DNA of 42,938 nt from a bacterium (GTDB lineage: Bacteria > UBA4055): assembly GCA_029559475.1 (NCBI GenBank), contig JAKQBN010000008.1, positions 1 to 42,938 of the forward strand. The letters are read 5' to 3'. Both the position numbers and the translations under genes were made by a program. Below are positions 37,101 through 42,938 of the stretch, one piece after another; position 1 is the stretch's first letter; each line of letters begins with the position of its first letter. The notes under the pieces are model-generated. The model worked only from the letters and a program-made list of their open reading frames with translations, had not been told where the DNA came from and did not search any database.

Positions 37101-37244
37101 GGTCGTTCCGGCTTCGATAATCAGGTTGTCTGTCGAGCTGACCGTCACGTCGGATGTGATTTCTTTGTATTTTCTCCATATTATATCGGCCGCGAAAATA
37201 TGCGCCATTAATATCATAATGAAGAACACCATTATTTTTCTCAT
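34197..37244 (-). CDS. Exported right-handed beta-helix protein, paralogue B
   Basis: The 1015-residue protein has a signal peptide (MRKIMVFFIMILMAHIFA) and the same order of parts as paralogue A: IIEAGTTVRF opening coil, Asn/Gly-rich beta-helix, DPDGSRLNIGAYGGT and TAPDIGAEEL. Two copies of ITNNSI-NFDVDTASKK-type sequence occur about 56 residues apart. A C-terminal Fn3-like domain (NVSSSVTGTDFNISWNPVSG) is followed by a Ser/Asp-rich linker and a basic tail, IKKIKIRRNTER. I infer a cell-surface or secreted protein; no enzyme motif is seen. A TGTGA-N6-TCACA site lies upstream, and the gene ends in its own terminator. Confidence 0.9.
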   Translation of the reverse strand: MRKIMVFFIMILMAHIFAADIIWRKYKEITSDVTVSSTDNLIIEAGTTVRFAPDASITVYGQITSNGTETDPVILAPLNRGDLRWEGVYINSSSGSNILNYTFISFTDIPAETGKAGLTVENSSLTVSNCRFNECSGHEGGAIKIIGGTVTVSNTLFKHNSSANGGALYIHNQSLSPSITNITSCVFDHNDGWSNGGAVYITDDQSSVCNMEINLSKCLFMDNYSGFGGAIYYQNEGKIDAEFSKCRMISNSADWGSAIYAKFQPFTPGPILQQRFSNLLVYKNGGWFQSGIYIDMGNTLDPGFLKFTNNTIAFNSINPSKTEQSYTSGLYIKSNGNYPLVENTILWGNTNQIGVSNFWIDDNTNPLLTNIFNYCDIEMFDGGTNISANPAFIRPPLTSESEIFNPDRYDLHETLNSPVINTGDPNLTDPDGSRLNIGAYGGTPEAAKGTYSTVVATSNTTVNVSDNAAVILDFQGKSGKFSFNDIILGQNSQLFLHASANADIFAKSIITPMNLKSDFDGYVSIQTQRNATTGDLTPTQSVSISENAQIVNSNVYNIMLNIDKEIMPSSVIIKNSKFYAEVDTMSILPDIAVNIAETENIVIENSSFVDYKGGIRVGTALPTQGKATKASGRISNNSISFDVDTASKKGAKAAKRVGVEVSNANIDIENNEIDGGDEGVVMKSGSSGRITNNSINFDVDTASKKGEYSKKAIVVSTNSIATEISGNTIINDDFSIASVTGIEISDSKASILYNTMGFEGYTFGTERTGIKVIAPTDTVKVFNNTIYNTLQAFNVTQGASPKEIILINNIFWSDQSTYDTINDTTEVKFFNNCFIDSLPSGVIGSDNIYSDPEINASWAYDYTLDSGSPCVNAGLAIPGVHAFDAGKAVYYYGTAPDIGAEELYQELSAPSNVSSSVTGTDFNISWNPVSGFDYYKVYSSNDPYGTFNVVYHGAATNYTAVIGTKKFFYVVATTDAPSKSYDSNITDTNKVDNSSENISTDKKIKKIKIRRNTER
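35140..35360 (-). repeat. Internal duplication within beta-helix gene B
   Basis: The 18-base sequence GCAGTATCCACATCGAAA occurs at 35140-35157 and again at 35308-35325, exactly 168 bases (56 codons) apart. Each copy is followed by a similar stretch (AGAATTATTTG...CTTCCGCTTG). It encodes the repeated NN-x-x-x-FDVDTASKK coil. Paralogue A has the same pair in a more diverged form near 32000 and 32160. Confidence 0.7.
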
Positions 37245-37290
37245 AACTCACTCCCTATTAAAAAATTACCGATGCTTTGTTGTTTTTCAT

Positions 37291-37334
37291 TTGATAATCC
37301 CACTTGCAACTTTCTGTAACAATAATACATTATA
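37291..37334 (-). promoter_or_regulatory. Candidate promoter elements for beta-helix gene B
   Basis: Two arrangements fit on the - strand. One is a perfect TATAAT (37329-37334) whose -35 would fall beside the Crp-type site. The other is TTACAG (37314-37319), 17 bases and TATCAA (37291-37296). I cannot choose between them. Confidence 0.35.
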
Positions 37335-37347
37335 TCCCCGTGATTAC

Positions 37348-37363
37348 TGTGACACCAGTCACA
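37348..37363. promoter_or_regulatory. Crp/Fnr-type operator
   Basis: TGTGACACCAGTCACA is a perfect TGTGA-N6-TCACA inverted repeat, the classic Crp half-sites. It lies about 104 bases upstream of the beta-helix B start and 92 bases before the gltX -35. Its centre (37355.5) would be about -33 for the TATAAT promoter or about -71 for the TTACAG one. A Crp/Fnr-family gene lies about 4 kb away at 41333. Confidence 0.55.
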
Positions 37364-37454
37364 TGTTTAACTTCGCAGTAATAAAATAATACAATAATTT
37401 AAAAAAATCAAAGCAAAAATAAAAAAAAATATTGTATTTCCCGGATGTATGACC

Positions 37455-37483
37455 TTGATTATCGGTTCATAAAAGTATATCTT
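37455..37483 (+). promoter_or_regulatory. Promoter for gltX
   Basis: TTGATT (37455-37460), 17 bases and TATCTT (37478-37483), 40 bases before the gltX ATG. An A-rich stretch (37400-37430) upstream may act as an UP element. The rest of the 279-base gap to the beta-helix gene holds the Crp-type site. Confidence 0.55.
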
Positions 37484-37523
37484 ATCGTCTGTAAGGACAA
37501 GCTAAAACAACAAGGATCGAAAA

Positions 37524-38963
37524 ATGGTCAGAACAAGATTCGCCCCGAGCCCGACAGGATATATGCATATAGGGAATTTAAGAACCGCATTATATGCTTA
37601 TCTAATAGCAAAAAAATCCGACGGTAAATTTTTATTGAGGATCGAGGATACCGATCAGAAAAGGACGGTCGATGATTCTGTTGAAGTTATTTATTCAAGT
37701 CTTGCTCTTGCCGGAATAGAATATGACGAAGGGCCGGATAAGGATGGCGGTTTCGGACCTTATATTCAGAGCGAAAGAAGAAATATTTATAAAAAACACA
37801 TTGAAGAACTCATTTCATCGGGGAAAGCTTTCAGATGTTTCTGCACTAAAGAAGAACTCGAAAAGGAAAGAGAAGATTTTTCTAAAAAATATCCGGCAAA
37901 ACCTTTCAGGGATAAATGCAGAGATCTTTCTGCGGCTGAAATAGATGAAAATCTGTCATCAGGTAAACCTTTTATTGTAAGACAAAGGATCCCCGAGACC
38001 GGAACAACGACTTTTAACGACATGGTCTTCGGATCGATCACAGTTGAAAACAATACGCTTGACGAACAAGTTTTAATGAAAGCCGATGGTCTGCCGACGT
38101 ACAATTTTGCCAATGTAATCGACGACCATCTGATGGAAATAACGCATGTCGTAAGGGGTTATGAATACCTTTCTTCAGCTCATAAGTACAACCTGCTGTA
38201 TGAAAGTTTCGGATGGGATATACCTCAGTACATACATCTTCCGCATATATTAAGGGAAGACGGGAAAAAACTGAGTAAAAGGGAAGGGGATGCGTCATTT
38301 CAGGACCTTCTGGATCTGGGATATCTGCCTTCCGCGATAATAAACTATATCGCGATGCTCGGCTGGAATCCGGGAACAGAGGAAGAATTCTTTACGATGC
38401 ATGATCTGATCAGTAAATTCACTCCGGAAAGAATCAATAAATCAAATGCTATATTTTCGATGGCGAAACTGACATGGCTGAACAATCTCCACATTAAAGC
38501 TATGGATTTTGAAGCTTTTCATAAAAAAGCATCCGATCACTATACCGCCGAGCTAAAAGAAATGTTAGATACCAAAAAGATCAGTAAACTGATAATGGAA
38601 AGGCTTGAGACCTTCAATCAGATACCTGAGAAAACTGATTTTTTTATCGAAGTGCCTTACATTGATCCAGCGCTTTATGATAATAAAAAAATGAAATCAG
38701 ATCCAGTTTCAGCAAAAATAATGCTCGATAAAATGATTCCTTATATTGAGAAAGTTGAAACATGGAATAATGAAACTGTATTCGCGGCTTTTCAGGAATT
38801 GATAAGCGCTGAAGGATGCAAAGCAGGAACGGTTCTCTGGCCCGCGAGAATAGCTTTATCCGGAAAGCAGTCCACTCCCGGAGGAGCGAGCGAAATCGCT
38901 TATATTATAGGTAAAAACGAAACATTGAAAAGAATCAGAGATGCAATTAAACATCTTTCTTAG
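37524..38963 (+). CDS. gltX: Glutamyl-tRNA synthetase
   Basis: The 479-residue class I synthetase has the HIGH motif as HIGN (15-18, APSPTGYMHIGNLRTAL) and the KMSKS motif as KKLSKREGD. It also has FLLRIEDTDQKR near residue 40. The length is normal for bacterial GltX. It charges tRNA-Glu and, in bacteria lacking GlnRS, can also misacylate tRNA-Gln. Start choice is supported by AAGGATCG upstream. It opens a + strand series ending with dnaG and the Crp/Fnr gene. Confidence 0.96.
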   Translation: MVRTRFAPSPTGYMHIGNLRTALYAYLIAKKSDGKFLLRIEDTDQKRTVDDSVEVIYSSLALAGIEYDEGPDKDGGFGPYIQSERRNIYKKHIEELISSGKAFRCFCTKEELEKEREDFSKKYPAKPFRDKCRDLSAAEIDENLSSGKPFIVRQRIPETGTTTFNDMVFGSITVENNTLDEQVLMKADGLPTYNFANVIDDHLMEITHVVRGYEYLSSAHKYNLLYESFGWDIPQYIHLPHILREDGKKLSKREGDASFQDLLDLGYLPSAIINYIAMLGWNPGTEEEFFTMHDLISKFTPERINKSNAIFSMAKLTWLNNLHIKAMDFEAFHKKASDHYTAELKEMLDTKKISKLIMERLETFNQIPEKTDFFIEVPYIDPALYDNKKMKSDPVSAKIMLDKMIPYIEKVETWNNETVFAAFQELISAEGCKAGTVLWPARIALSGKQSTPGGASEIAYIIGKNETLKRIRDAIKHLS

Positions 38964-38980
38964 AATTCCAGGGAGAAAAA

Positions 38981-39475
38981 ATGGAAGATAGAACTGCCGG
39001 AACCAAATACTTAAGACCCACATGGGATGAGTATTTTATGGAAGTCATGAACGCCGTATCAAAAAGAGCCACATGCGACAGAGGGCGCAGCGGCTGCGTC
39101 ATCGCAAGAAAAGGTCAGATCCTTACTACGGGGTACGTAGGTTCCCCTATAGGAATGCCTCATTGCGACGATGTAGGTCATCAGTTCAAAAAGATGCTTC
39201 ATGAGGACGGAACAATTTCCGAACACTGCGTAAGAACGGTCCATGCGGAGCAGAACGCGATCTGCCAGGCCGCTAAACTCGGTATCGCGATCGAAGGAGC
39301 AACGCTTTACTGCAGAATGACCCCTTGCAGGACATGCGCGATGCTGATAATCAACAGCGGAATAAAAAGAGTGGTAGTGGAATATAAGTATCAGAGGGGT
39401 CAGGAGTCTGAAGAAATGTTCAGACAGGCGTGTGTTGAACTTGTAATACTGAAAGACGAAGTGCAGAAATACTGA
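38981..39475 (+). CDS. dCMP deaminase (ComEB-like)
   Basis: The 164-residue zinc deaminase has HAE (88-90, TVHAEQNAICQAAKLG) and PCRTC (115-119), the zinc-binding and proton-shuttle residues of the cytidine deaminase fold. Extra residues at RGRSGCVIARKGQ and PHCDDVGHQF are typical of dCMP deaminase, including the second zinc site. It converts dCMP to dUMP for thymidylate synthesis. It lies 17 bases after gltX with a GGGAG ribosome site. ComEB-type proteins are the same family; competence roles are not implied here. Confidence 0.93.
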   Translation: MEDRTAGTKYLRPTWDEYFMEVMNAVSKRATCDRGRSGCVIARKGQILTTGYVGSPIGMPHCDDVGHQFKKMLHEDGTISEHCVRTVHAEQNAICQAAKLGIAIEGATLYCRMTPCRTCAMLIINSGIKRVVVEYKYQRGQESEEMFRQACVELVILKDEVQKY

Positions 39476-39487
39476 TTTTTTTATATT

Positions 39488-39491
39488 GAGG
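39488..39491 (+). promoter_or_regulatory. Shine-Dalgarno that decides the dnaG TTG start
   Basis: GAGG at 39488-39491 is 6 bases before the TTG at 39498. It falls inside the TTG at 39486, so that earlier codon cannot use it. The choice also fits the family start M-I-P-x-x-x-I. Confidence 0.6.
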
Positions 39492-39497
39492 AATAAA

Positions 39498-41312
39498 TTG
39501 ATCCCGAAAGACCAGATAAAAAAAGTACTCAGCACTGCAGATATTGTTGATGTGATAGGCGAAAGAATAGATATTAAAAGAGCCGGTTCCAACTATAAGG
39601 CCAGATGCCCTTTCCATGACGAAAAAACGCCGTCATTTATGATATCAGCATCCAAACAGATATTTAAATGTTTCGGTTGCAGCGCTTCAGGAGACGCTAT
39701 TAAATTCCTGATGATGTATGACAGCCTGTCCTACCCTGACGCGATCAGGCATCTTGCTTCAAAGTACGGGATCGAGTTAACAGAGACAAATGAGAGATCG
39801 AAAGATCAGACCGGCGATGATAAAAAAGAACTTTTAAGAATATTAAATAAAATTGCAGCTGATATTTTTTATGAAAGGCTTATAAGAGAATATTCGTACG
39901 AAAATTCTCCGGTAATAAAATATCTTTCGGGTAGAGGCATTGAAAAAGAATATATTAATAAATTCAGACTTGGATATGCTCCTGACGAATGGAATTTTCT
40001 CTCATCCGACAAAAGACTGAAAGATTATAAAGATGAGATTCTCATTGAGGCCGGACTGCGAAAGAAAAACGAAAAGGGAAATGTCTATGACCAGTTCAGG
40101 AACAGACTGATGTTCCCTGTATTCGATCAGCTAGGAAACACCGTCGGTTTCAGCGGAAGGACTTTAAACGATGACATCCAGCCCAAGTATCTGAATTCGC
40201 CTGAGAGTGAGATATATAAGAAAAACCAGGTGCTTTACGGTCTTTTTCAGGCAATGGAAAGCGTCAGAAAGAAAAAAGAAATAATTCTTGTGGAAGGTAA
40301 CGTCGATCTTATTTCGATGCATAAATTCGGATTCGAGAATACCGCGGCAATTTGCGGTACAGCTTTTACAGAAAATCACGCGAATCTCATCAAGCGCAAT
40401 GCAGAAAAAGTTACTGTTCTTTTAGACGGAGATGATCCTGGAAGGAAATCTGCGCTGAGAACATCCGAAATACTTATTTCATGCAATATAATTCCGATGA
40501 TCGTGATCCTTCCCGAAGAGGATGATCCGGACAGCTATCTGAAAAAGAACGGAGCGGCACAACTGACAGTACTGTTGAATCAACCGGTGAATATAATCGA
40601 CCTTTGCATTCTGCTAAATGATAACGGTAATATAAATGATCCGAATCAGAAGGTCACAGCGGCAAAAGAAGTAATAAATATTCTGAAAAATATAAAAGAC
40701 GGGATCACTCTGGATCTTTTTACAAAGGAAGCATCAAAAAAACTCGGTATAGACCTGTCGGTCATAAAAAAGGAGCTGACCGGGTCTTCGCATGACAGAA
40801 ATAAAAATATTAAGCCGGTCAATCTGCGACGAGATGAATATATATGTAAGAACGACGATATTGTAGAATTCAGCATCATTTATCTTATGATAACGGACGA
40901 AACTTTAAGGAAAAAATTCCTTGCAGGTATGAATGAAGAAGATTTCGAAAATGAAGAAGCATCCGGAATGTTCAATAGGATCTACGAATTGTATGAAGAG
41001 GGAGAGGAAATAAAATTAAATAATATTTTATTTGACTTTAACGAAAAATTCAAGGATTTTATGATAGGTTTTGTATTGAAGCAGGATTCAGCCTTTTTTA
41101 GTTCCGCAGGATTCTCAGAGAACGAAACCCAGCAGAGAGTAAAGCTCGACAAGGCTTTTGAGGATAATTTCTCGAAAATAGTCCTGAGAAAGTTGAAGAA
41201 GAGGATCGATATTCTGAACGGAGAGCTGAAATTTACCAATGATCAAAACAGGCAGAATGAAATTCTGAAAGAACTGACAGAAGTAAAAAGATTACAGAAG
41301 CAGCATAACTAA
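39498..41312 (+). CDS. dnaG: DNA primase
   Basis: The 604-residue primase starts from TTG with the family opening IPKDQIKKVLSTADIVDVIGE. The CHC2 zinc finger uses C37, H40, C58 and C61 (ARCPFHDEKTPSF, KCFGCSASGDA). The Toprim domain follows, with LVEGNVDLISMH and VLLDGDDPGRKSA. The C-terminal helicase-binding part is present but divergent. It makes RNA primers at the replication fork. The next gene is a Crp/Fnr regulator, not the common rpoD, which is an unusual neighbourhood for dnaG. Confidence 0.96.
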   Translation: MIPKDQIKKVLSTADIVDVIGERIDIKRAGSNYKARCPFHDEKTPSFMISASKQIFKCFGCSASGDAIKFLMMYDSLSYPDAIRHLASKYGIELTETNERSKDQTGDDKKELLRILNKIAADIFYERLIREYSYENSPVIKYLSGRGIEKEYINKFRLGYAPDEWNFLSSDKRLKDYKDEILIEAGLRKKNEKGNVYDQFRNRLMFPVFDQLGNTVGFSGRTLNDDIQPKYLNSPESEIYKKNQVLYGLFQAMESVRKKKEIILVEGNVDLISMHKFGFENTAAICGTAFTENHANLIKRNAEKVTVLLDGDDPGRKSALRTSEILISCNIIPMIVILPEEDDPDSYLKKNGAAQLTVLLNQPVNIIDLCILLNDNGNINDPNQKVTAAKEVINILKNIKDGITLDLFTKEASKKLGIDLSVIKKELTGSSHDRNKNIKPVNLRRDEYICKNDDIVEFSIIYLMITDETLRKKFLAGMNEEDFENEEASGMFNRIYELYEEGEEIKLNNILFDFNEKFKDFMIGFVLKQDSAFFSSAGFSENETQQRVKLDKAFEDNFSKIVLRKLKKRIDILNGELKFTNDQNRQNEILKELTEVKRLQKQHN

Positions 41313-41332
41313 AAGTAAAATGGGCATTTAAG

Positions 41333-42028
41333 ATGAAAGAAAAAGTAGATTATTTAAAGGGCCTTCCGATAATTTCTATGCTGAAAGAAGATGAGATAAG
41401 AAAGATCGAGGATAAATTTTATATAGAAAGCATAACAAAAAATAAATATGTATTCGAGGAAGGGAACTCATGTTTCTGGATCTATTTTGTCTGCGAAGGA
41501 AGAGTAAAACTTCTTGCTCATTCGTCTGCCGGTAAGGACTTTATAATAAGAATTGTCCAGGCAAATGATCTAATCTCGGACAATAATGTTCTTTTTCATA
41601 GAGATCCGGAATGTGTTTACAGCGCTAAATCTCTCGAAAGTTCAATAGTCGCGAAGATCAATTCAAACGATTTTATGGCTTTAATGAATAAAAAGCCGGA
41701 GCTATTTAAAAGTTATTCTGAAATTATAGACGCTCATCTTTCGGAATCTTACAAGAGTTTAAAGAACATGGCGTTCGAAAAGGTCGAAAGAAGGATCGCC
41801 CGGCATCTTGTCCAGTTCGCAAAGAACACCGGTGAAAAAACTGAGATCGGAATTAAACTGGGTGTAAAGCTTTCAAGGCAGGAGATCGCGAATCTGACCG
41901 GAACAACGATCGAAACAGCTATCAGAGTTATGAGCAAATTTAAGAAATCAAAGATCATAATTGAAAAAGAAGGACATATTTATATAGTTGAAAGGCATAA
42001 GCTTGTCAATATAGCCGAAGAATTCTAA
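41333..42028 (+). CDS. Crp/Fnr family transcriptional regulator
   Basis: The 231-residue protein has an N-terminal cyclic-nucleotide-binding beta-barrel (about 15-125), a long dimer helix and a C-terminal winged helix (LSRQEIANLTGTTIETAIRVM). The recognition segment IETAIR keeps Glu and Arg of the Crp ExxxR pattern but has Ile where E. coli Crp has Arg180, nearer to FNR (VETISR). The barrel shows no cysteines in an FNR N-terminal cluster pattern. The signal is unknown. It probably is transcribed with dnaG and the following TPR gene. The weak ribosome site before the ATG leaves some doubt about the start. Confidence 0.93.
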   Translation: MKEKVDYLKGLPIISMLKEDEIRKIEDKFYIESITKNKYVFEEGNSCFWIYFVCEGRVKLLAHSSAGKDFIIRIVQANDLISDNNVLFHRDPECVYSAKSLESSIVAKINSNDFMALMNKKPELFKSYSEIIDAHLSESYKSLKNMAFEKVERRIARHLVQFAKNTGEKTEIGIKLGVKLSRQEIANLTGTTIETAIRVMSKFKKSKIIIEKEGHIYIVERHKLVNIAEEF

Positions 42029-42047
42029 TATAATTCAAGAGATCATT

Positions 42048-42938
42048 ATGAACAGTACATCAAAAGAAACTGGCTCAAAAATTGAAAAGTTGTATAAAGA
42101 GGATAAAAGGTTTTTTGTATTCTACGCGGATTTTCTCAGACAGCACGGAGAACAGGACAAAGCACTGAAAATTCTCAAAGACAACATAAATAGTTTTACT
42201 GACTATTACACAGGCGAACTTGTTCTGGGCGAGATATTTTTCGGTCAGAAAAAATACGATCAGGCCGAAATGCTTTTCAAAGGTGCGCTGAAAAAAGATA
42301 AAACATGCGTTAAGGCCATCAAGTTCCTGTCGCAACTTGAAGAATCGAAAGGAAGAAGCGCAGAGCAGCTTGAACTTCTAAGCGATCTTTTGAAAATAGA
42401 CCCGTTCGACCAGGACGCTGTAAATCTTTTAAGGTTGAGCGGAAAATTAAAAAAAGCTGAACCTGAAATCAAGCCGGTAGAAGAACCCGGACGGACTTTT
42501 GAGAAAAAAGAATTTAAACAGCAGATGGAACCAGCTGAATCATCCGTATTTGATCCTGATACGTATTTTGACAAAATAAATTCTTCTGATGACCTAAACA
42601 TTCCTGACATACCGTTAGAGAGTGAAGATGATACAATTAAAAAACATAATTTCAGTAACGAAGTTCTTAATAAAGAAAAGAGTTTTTCTGAAGATATTAC
42701 GGAGAGTCTGGATTCTTTAACTAAGAGTTATATAAAAGAATCCAATACTTTTGAAACTAAAAAAACTCGAGATGATTATTCTGACATTATAAAAGTAAAA
42801 CTTGAAGTAAAACCTGAAGTAAAACCTGAAGTAAAACCTGAAGTAAAACCTGAAGTAAAACCTGAAGTAAAACCTGAAGTAAAACCTGAAGTAAAACCTG
42901 AAGTAAAACCTGAAGTAAAACCTGAAGTAAAACCTGAA
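42048..42938 (+). CDS. TPR protein with KPEV tandem repeat, 3' end missing
   Basis: The frame is open from the ATG at 42048 to the end, 297 codons with no stop. Residues 15-135 contain about three TPR-like helix pairs (YADFLRQHGEQDKALKILKD, GEIFFGQKKYDQAEMLFKGAL, LELLSDLLKIDPFDQDAV). An acidic, low-complexity linker follows (SSVFDPDTYFDKINSSDD). At residue 250 it enters a perfect (VKPE) tandem array. Pro/Lys/Glu/Val arrays like this often span the periplasm, as in TonB-like or FimV-like proteins, so a scaffolding role is possible. The C-terminal part is not in the window. Confidence 0.8.
   Translation, partial: MNSTSKETGSKIEKLYKEDKRFFVFYADFLRQHGEQDKALKILKDNINSFTDYYTGELVLGEIFFGQKKYDQAEMLFKGALKKDKTCVKAIKFLSQLEESKGRSAEQLELLSDLLKIDPFDQDAVNLLRLSGKLKKAEPEIKPVEEPGRTFEKKEFKQQMEPAESSVFDPDTYFDKINSSDDLNIPDIPLESEDDTIKKHNFSNEVLNKEKSFSEDITESLDSLTKSYIKESNTFETKKTRDDYSDIIKVKLEVKPEVKPEVKPEVKPEVKPEVKPEVKPEVKPEVKPEVKPEVKPE
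42795..42938 (+). repeat. Perfect 12-base tandem repeat encoding VKPE
   Basis: Twelve copies of GTAAAACCTGAA run to the last base. The first copy (42795-42806) has CTT instead of CCT; the other eleven (42807-42938) are identical and end exactly on a unit boundary. The identity of synonymous positions indicates recent slippage or homogenisation. The true copy number is unknown because the sequence stops here. Confidence 0.95.

Noticed and set aside
42795-42938. Repeat array that could be mistaken for CRISPR
   Set aside because: The units are contiguous with no spacers, keep reading frame and code for VKPE, so this is a coding tandem repeat.
1-42938. Defence island, prophage or toxin-antitoxin system
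   Set aside because: No restriction, CRISPR, integrase, transposase or toxin gene was recognised; the PLD-like region at 26858 is the only faint hint and lies among housekeeping genes.

Overview
The window looks like one contig from an uncultured, AT-rich, Gram-negative-type bacterium. TGA is used as an ordinary stop, so the code is standard. Evidence for an outer envelope includes a phosphoethanolamine-transferase-like enzyme, a DUF2141-type lipoprotein and two exported ~1000-residue beta-helix proteins with anchor-Q-like and Fn3-like segments. That mix, with an hpt-ftsH-folP block and a RicT (PSP1) protein beside holB and alaS, suggests the Fibrobacteres-Chlorobi-Bacteroidetes neighbourhood or a related candidate phylum. 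No rRNA marker is present, so the placement is an inference. No rRNA, tRNA, CRISPR array, IS element or phage gene was seen. No gap without a gene exceeds 300 bases.

Layout. (1) 1-2867, + strand: the tail of an unknown gene, a phasin-like protein, an ABC1/UbiB kinase and a TetR regulator. (2) 2864-5553, - strand: a TetR regulator, a stub of a radical-SAM gene, a phosphoethanolamine-transferase-like enzyme and a short reading frame broken by an internal stop. This block looks partly decayed. (3) 5735-23518, + strand: a long run of tightly packed genes, often with ATGA overlaps. It begins with a MORN/TPR protein, a MoxR ATPase and hpt-ftsH-folP. It continues with a glycosyltransferase, a polytopic membrane protein, a methyltransferase, a CrtI-like desaturase, a DUF2141 lipoprotein, a second ABC1 kinase with a small membrane partner, threonine aldolase and a split transketolase. 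A new promoter then drives a ketoacyl synthase III, a short-chain reductase, an acyl carrier protein and a GNAT-like protein. (4) 23513-30535, - strand: holB, ricT, an unrecognised 510-residue protein, alaS and a polysaccharide deacetylase. (5) 30695-37244, - strand: a cupin and the two giant beta-helix paralogues, separated by an intrinsic terminator. (6) 37524-42938, + strand: gltX, dCMP deaminase, dnaG, a Crp/Fnr regulator and a TPR protein that runs off the end inside a perfect 12-base tandem repeat.

How the genes fit together. Regions 3 (first part), 4 and 6 carry housekeeping functions: purine salvage, folate, membrane proteolysis, replication and tRNA charging. The accessory interest lies in the surface and lipid genes. 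The transketolase-KAS III-SDR-ACP-GNAT group has the composition of a small carrier-protein pathway that would build an acyl group for a glycan, lipid or small metabolite. It is the best candidate here for an undescribed system.

Regulation. Seven intergenic regions carry a strikingly uniform promoter of the form TTGACT-N17-TATATT, all with exactly 17 bases of spacing. The larger beta-helix gene has in addition a perfect TGTGA-N6-TCACA Crp-type site upstream.
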